A DNA stretch of 64,000 nt from the NCBI RefSeq assembly GCF_012317385.1, contig NZ_CP051144.1, positions 1,054,001 through 1,118,000 on the forward strand, in the 5' to 3' direction. The position numbers and the translations under genes are program-made. The notes under the pieces were generated by a model. The model was not told the DNA's origin. It did not search any database and was given only the letters and a program-made list of their open reading frames with translations. Of this stretch, positions 60,720-64,000 are shown piece by piece. The stretch is from Romboutsia sp. CE17 (GTDB lineage Bacteria > Bacillota > Clostridia > Peptostreptococcales > Peptostreptococcaceae). Each line of letters opens with the position of its first letter. Position 1 is the first letter of the stretch.

Positions 60720-61235
60720 CTATATGTCTTTTAGTAAATCTTCAAACCACTGAACATTTACTAAGTGATGTGAAAGTGAGTTTTCCATCATTTTTTTAAA
60801 ATAAGTAGAAACAGTATTATCCTCTTTAATAGACTTTTCCAATAAAAAAATTCTTTCTTTAGTTTGCTCTATTTGTGTTTCTATTATTTTTTTTAATTCA
60901 TCTGTTTTATACTCATCAGCAAATAGCATTGCTCCATAAAAAGGTAAATTTATATACTCTGTTTTAGATCCATATTTTTGCATCAATCTTTCAAATTCTT
61001 TATCACCAAGTTCTGTTATTACATAATTTTGAGTTTCCCTAACATTATCTAACTTATCAACTCTTTTAATATATTCTTTTTCTTCTAGTTTTTGAAGATT
61101 ATAATAAAATGATCCTTTTGTAAAATTTACTATATACTTATAATGTCTTTCTTCCATCAATGATAGTAACTCATATCCATAAGAACCTGGATTTTGTTTT
61201 ATTAAGCCTAAAATTAATAAGGGTATCAAAATCAT
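60720..61235 (-). CDS. PadR-family transcriptional regulator
   Basis: 171 residues. The winged helix includes LLILGLIKQNPGSYGYELLSLME, the recognition region NFTKGSFYYNLQKLEEKEYIKRV, and a C-terminal coiled dimerisation helix (LKKIIETQIEQTKERIFLLEKS). AAAGGAG precedes the ATG. It lies 50 bases after the esterase gene on the same strand and so shares its promoter, which carries twin palindromes that are candidate PadR operators. Confidence 0.9.
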   Translation of the reverse strand: MILIPLLILGLIKQNPGSYGYELLSLMEERHYKYIVNFTKGSFYYNLQKLEEKEYIKRVDKLDNVRETQNYVITELGDKEFERLMQKYGSKTEYINLPFYGAMLFADEYKTDELKKIIETQIEQTKERIFLLEKSIKEDNTVSTYFKKMMENSLSHHLVNVQWFEDLLKDI

Positions 61236-61285
61236 ATCTCCTTTATGTAAAAAATTATAATATGATTATCTCATACTTACATTAT

Positions 61286-62137
61286 TTAATCATTATTAAT
61301 TTTTGTAACTTGAGATATAAATTCATCATATGATATTTTACCTAATGCAAAATCCATAGTTTGTAAATATATTTTCTCTGATTTAGTATAATCTCTTGAA
61401 CAAATTGAATCTACTAACTCATTCTCATTAGCTAATGGTTTTAATACATGCTCTTTATTAGAAAAAGCTTCAAAATATCTTAACCCAAATTTTCTTTGAG
61501 AAATTGCATCGATATGAATTCCATCAGGGTTACAAGTTAAACCTTCTGCACTAACAAAATAACAATTATCTTCTTTAAATGCAAACTTTTCTAATTCTTT
61601 ATTTATAAGAGTATATTCTGTACAACTTTTCCCAAAGCCTTCCTTGCCTAAAAAATCTCCTAATCCACCAATAATAAGTGGAATATCAGGAACATTTAAT
61701 TCTTTTCTAAGAGCTTCAATAATTACAAGTAATTTTTTATAATATACTTTATAATTTCCACTATGACTATCACTTTCTCCTTGATGCCATAAAATACCAA
61801 TTAATTCACTATTTTCCATAGCGAATTTAGCTTCGTTTACTGCATGTCTAAAAAGTTCTTTATCTATAGCCCACTCATCTAATGAACTTCCACCTTCTGC
61901 ACAAGGAATTAGACCTATAATATCATCTTTATTCTTTAAACACCATGCCTCTGCAAACGAACCTGCTAGGCTTATTCCAGAAACTGGCCTGTCATAATTA
62001 ATTGGTTCAGTCATCATTTGCCATCTTCCATTACGTAGCATCTGTATTCTTTCATTATAAATAGGAGGTACTTCATTAATAAATCCTCTCCCTGCCATAT
62101 TTGACTGGCCTAACATTAAAAATGATTTTATCAACAT
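61286..62137 (-). CDS. SGNH-type sialate O-acetylesterase/carbohydrate esterase family protein
   Basis: About 283 residues. Block I is FLMLGQSNMAGRG with the nucleophile serine, block III LWHQGESDSHSGNY, and the histidine/aspartate block PDGIHIDAISQRKFGLR. This is the SASA (PF03629) pattern. There is no signal peptide, so it acts inside the cell on acetylated sugars or xenobiotic esters. The frame opens at 62203; AAGGAAAGG lies 6 bases before the ATG at 62137, which is therefore chosen. Confidence 0.85.
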   Translation of the reverse strand: MLIKSFLMLGQSNMAGRGFINEVPPIYNERIQMLRNGRWQMMTEPINYDRPVSGISLAGSFAEAWCLKNKDDIIGLIPCAEGGSSLDEWAIDKELFRHAVNEAKFAMENSELIGILWHQGESDSHSGNYKVYYKKLLVIIEALRKELNVPDIPLIIGGLGDFLGKEGFGKSCTEYTLINKELEKFAFKEDNCYFVSAEGLTCNPDGIHIDAISQRKFGLRYFEAFSNKEHVLKPLANENELVDSICSRDYTKSEKIYLQTMDFALGKISYDEFISQVTKINND

Positions 62138-62181
62138 TTTCATCCTTTCCTTTATTGAATGTAAAGCATTATAATCTATTA

Positions 62182-62239
62182 ATAGTCTAATTAGACTATT
62201 CATACTTAATTATTATAGTCTAATTAGACCACTTGTCAA
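62182..62239 (-). promoter_or_regulatory. Promoter with twin GTCTAATTAGAC operators
   Basis: On the minus strand TTGACA (62234-62239), 16 bases, TATAAT (62212-62217). The palindrome GTCTAATTAGAC fills the spacer exactly (62218-62229). A second, longer copy ATAGTCTAATTAGACTAT (62182-62199) lies 33 bp downstream, three helical turns away. Repressor binding would block RNA polymerase. The PadR protein of the same operon is the likely ligand. Confidence 0.8.
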
Positions 62240-62298
62240 GTATGCTCTTATAATTATTAAAAAATTATAGATAAAATTATGAATCCCTTTACATTGAA

Positions 62299-62637
62299 TT
62301 ATATTAATTTACCTTTATAGTTTCCTATTCCACCTAAGTTATATACTTTACTAAATCCATTCTTATTTAAAATATTTGCAGCACTAGAACTTCTACCTCC
62401 AGATGCACAATATACTATAATATCATCATTTTTATAAGCATCTAAATTATTTATCTGTGAACTTAATTCCTGAACTGGTATATTTTTTGCATTAGGAATA
62501 TGACCACTCCTAAATTCTCCAATACTTCTAACATCTAATATTAAAGCATTTTTATTATTTTTAATTATATTTTTTAACTCTTCATTATTGATATTAGTAT
62601 AGTTTTTACTTCCAAACATATTTGAGAAAAATCCCAT
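62299..62637 (-). CDS. Rhodanese-like domain protein
   Basis: 112 residues, a single rhodanese domain. ALILDVRSIGEFRSGHIPNAKNIP is the first signature and IVYCASGGRSSSAANIL has the active-site cysteine and its loop. It handles sulfane sulfur. A short N-terminal extension GFFSNMFGSKN may be a membrane-associating helix. GGAGG precedes the ATG. Confidence 0.92.
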   Translation of the reverse strand: MGFFSNMFGSKNYTNINNEELKNIIKNNKNALILDVRSIGEFRSGHIPNAKNIPVQELSSQINNLDAYKNDDIIVYCASGGRSSSAANILNKNGFSKVYNLGGIGNYKGKLI

Positions 62638-62709
62638 ATTGATGCCTCCTCTATTTATCTAGTATCTCATTTAAAGAGTCATATGAAAAATCAATTATTT
62701 CTGCACAAC

Positions 62710-62934
62710 TTATTTTATTTTTTTTAGATCTGCACAAATTTCAGAATTAAATTTTTCTCTTACTCTACTCATTAATTCTCTAGCATAACCTCTAGCCTCA
62801 TTTTTATTTTCATTACTTTCTCTTCCTTTTATATATCCCACTATCATCGCTGCAGCATTTACAGCACCACATAAACTTCCTACTGTCATTTCAGTACCCA
62901 TTCCACTTCCAAGTGCTATTGGTATATTTGTCAC
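62710..62934 (-). pseudogene. C_GCAxxG_C_C family protein, apparently 5'-truncated
   Basis: The 74 residues (IPIALGSGMGTEMTVGSLCGAVNAAAMIVGYIKG, then FNSEICADLKKI) match the middle and end of C_GCAxxG_C_C redox proteins, with the CGA and the last cysteine kept. The usual N-terminal 25-30 residues carrying the first cysteine are missing. The only start is a GTG with no ribosome site close by, and an in-frame TAA lies two codons upstream. It is probably a decayed gene, or it starts by an unseen frameshift. Confidence 0.55.
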
Positions 62935-63021
62935 ACATTAGCTACTATTCTATTTAAAACTATAAAGCACCCTCTTTTTGTTCACATTATATTAATATTG
63001 TTTGTGTTACCTTTTTATTTT

Positions 63022-63423
63022 TTAATCAACTATACGTTTTTGTATGATAGGATACTTATGTTTAGTTTTATTTTCGTCAAGTCCGTCTCCATGTTTGTTA
63101 GTTAGCATTAAAAACATATTATGGTAATAATTCTCACCTGTATAATCACCACACCAAGTATATTCATATACTACATTCTTATTAGATTCAGATTTATATT
63201 TAACTCTATATATTATACCCCCAATTTTTTTTTGCTTTGATTTTTCAATACTTTCTATATCATCTTTATCTATGTGTTGTGCTTTTGTATATAATTCAAA
63301 ACTCTTTTCAGCCGCATCCCAATCATAAGGGTATACTTCATATTTATAATAAAGACCTCCTCCAATTATGACAAAAAATAATATCAATATATACAAAATT
63401 TTATTTTCCGTTTTCTTTTTCAT
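63022..63423 (-). CDS. Membrane-anchored DUF3139-like small protein
   Basis: 133 residues. One membrane helix (residues 8-24, ILYILILFFVIIGGGLYY) leads to an extracellular part of about 105 residues with DWDAAEKSFELYTKAQHIDKDDIESIE and VVYEYTWCGD. The pattern resembles DUF3139 proteins, but this is a weak match from memory. GGGGGG lies 5-6 bases before the ATG. It may be the second gene of a unit with the one at the window edge. Confidence 0.6.
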   Translation of the reverse strand: MKKKTENKILYILILFFVIIGGGLYYKYEVYPYDWDAAEKSFELYTKAQHIDKDDIESIEKSKQKKIGGIIYRVKYKSESNKNVVYEYTWCGDYTGENYYHNMFLMLTNKHGDGLDENKTKHKYPIIQKRIVD

Positions 63424-63531
63424 TTTTCCCCCCCAATCTTATCTTCTTAATATATTTTAATTCGCATTATATAACAATTGTGTAAAAAACTTTACTGTAT
63501 CATTATATCTAGCTATTTTTATATACTTTAA

Positions 63532-64000
63532 TTACTTATTTCTTACAACTTGTAATAACTTATCTATATATATCTGATCCATTTGTACATACTCTGAGCC
63601 TTTTTCACTAGAATCTTTTTGGGCTCCACTATCCATAATATATTTATCTATATCAACATACTCTTTCCATGTATCATAATCATATTTCTCTGAAGGCTGA
63701 GTCAGAGATGGGTGAGCTAATTTTAACTTTTTCCCATTTTTCAACTCAATATTATAGAAAAATTCACCCTTATTTCTTCCACTATCAACAAATCCAGTAT
63801 TTACATAATTTACATCACTAAAGCTGTATTTATCTCCTTTTAAGTTGTAAAAGCTATAATCATAAATACCATCTTCTGTAACTACCACCACACTAGTTAG
63901 TAGTATATATATAAGTGGAATTATTGTCAGTATCAGAAATTTATCAAACTTTGACAATAGAGATAAGTTTTTATTCGTAGAAGAAAATTTTTCTTCTCTT
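63532..64000 (-). CDS. Membrane-anchored protein of unknown function (start beyond right edge)
   Basis: The frame ends at 63532 and is open to the last base. A TTG at 63957 could start it (141 residues), but there is no ribosome site before that codon and the upstream codons (REEKFSSTNKNLSL) read as a credible cytosolic lead-in, so I think the start is outside. A membrane helix (FLILTIIPLIYILLTSVVVV) is followed by an outer domain with a beta-rich part (YNIELKNGKKLKLAHPS) and an acidic end. It resembles its downstream neighbour in layout only. Confidence 0.55.
   Translation of the reverse strand, partial: REEKFSSTNKNLSLLSKFDKFLILTIIPLIYILLTSVVVVTEDGIYDYSFYNLKGDKYSFSDVNYVNTGFVDSGRNKGEFFYNIELKNGKKLKLAHPSLTQPSEKYDYDTWKEYVDIDKYIMDSGAQKDSSEKGSEYVQMDQIYIDKLLQVVRNK

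Overview
The window is AT-rich chromosomal DNA (roughly 70% A+T by eye) from a Gram-positive, spore-forming anaerobe of the Clostridia. An alpha/beta-type small acid-soluble spore protein, T-box leaders, an Agr-type peptide signalling locus, YvrJ/DUF1659/DUF2922 small proteins and strong GGAGG ribosome sites all point that way. The gene set looks most like Peptostreptococcaceae (Romboutsia, Paraclostridium, Clostridioides relatives), but that placement is inference. No tRNA, rRNA or CRISPR array is seen.

Layout. 1-2.8 kb: the end of ilvE, a HAD phosphatase, and an AI-2E-family transporter under what looks like a yybP-ykoY (manganese) riboswitch. 3-6.1 kb: an orphan family-B DNA polymerase, a YgjP-like metallopeptidase and an unknown protein. 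6.1-11.4 kb: an isoleucine T-box operon with a mini acetolactate synthase regulatory subunit, then ilvD-ilvB-ilvC. 11.5-14.1 kb: modABC. 14.1-26.3 kb: housekeeping and transport genes (TcyP-like symporter, 3D/G5 cell-wall protein, phosphoglucomutase, YihY, threonine T-box plus hom, YaaA, a gate-type membrane protein, Na/Pi cotransporter). 26.3-36.4 kb: a HEPN-motif protein behind a long perfect hairpin, an ArsC-like protein, an acyltransferase, BioY with a BirA operator, a broken DUF1284 gene, Mrp, YjjG, SASP, MarR, and a DUF3100/partner/M20 amidohydrolase operon. 36.4-41 kb: DUF1540 protein, GltS, and agrBDC without agrA. 40.9-42.1 kb: an adenine riboswitch with adenosine deaminase.

The accessory part begins at 42.1 kb. 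An IS256-type element sits in the terminator of a yvrJ gene at the end of an amidase-DUF1659-DUF2922-YvrJ cluster. A TPP-riboswitch thiamine salvage operon (thiD-thiM-tenA-thiT-thiE) follows, and then a second stray copy of the yvrJ segment. From 50.8 to 56.4 kb lies a probable defence island: a GHKL ATPase with an unknown partner that lacks a normal start codon, divergent from mcrB-mcrC. The island is bracketed by two nearly identical 40-bp hairpins. After it come a Mor-like regulator, a cyclase-family protein, a TetR-MATE efflux pair, an acetyltransferase, an esterase-PadR operon with twin operators, a rhodanese and small envelope proteins; the last runs off the window.

Functionally the window combines branched-chain amino acid synthesis, molybdate and biotin uptake, and thiamine salvage, most under cis-acting control that can be read directly. 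There are five RNA switches (Mn, Ile-tRNA, Thr-tRNA, adenine, TPP) and several palindromic operators. The best candidates for something undescribed are the GHKL ATPase plus partner pair, the Mn-riboswitch-controlled AI-2E transporter, the orphan family-B polymerase, and the cysteine-free AgrD in an agr locus with no response regulator.
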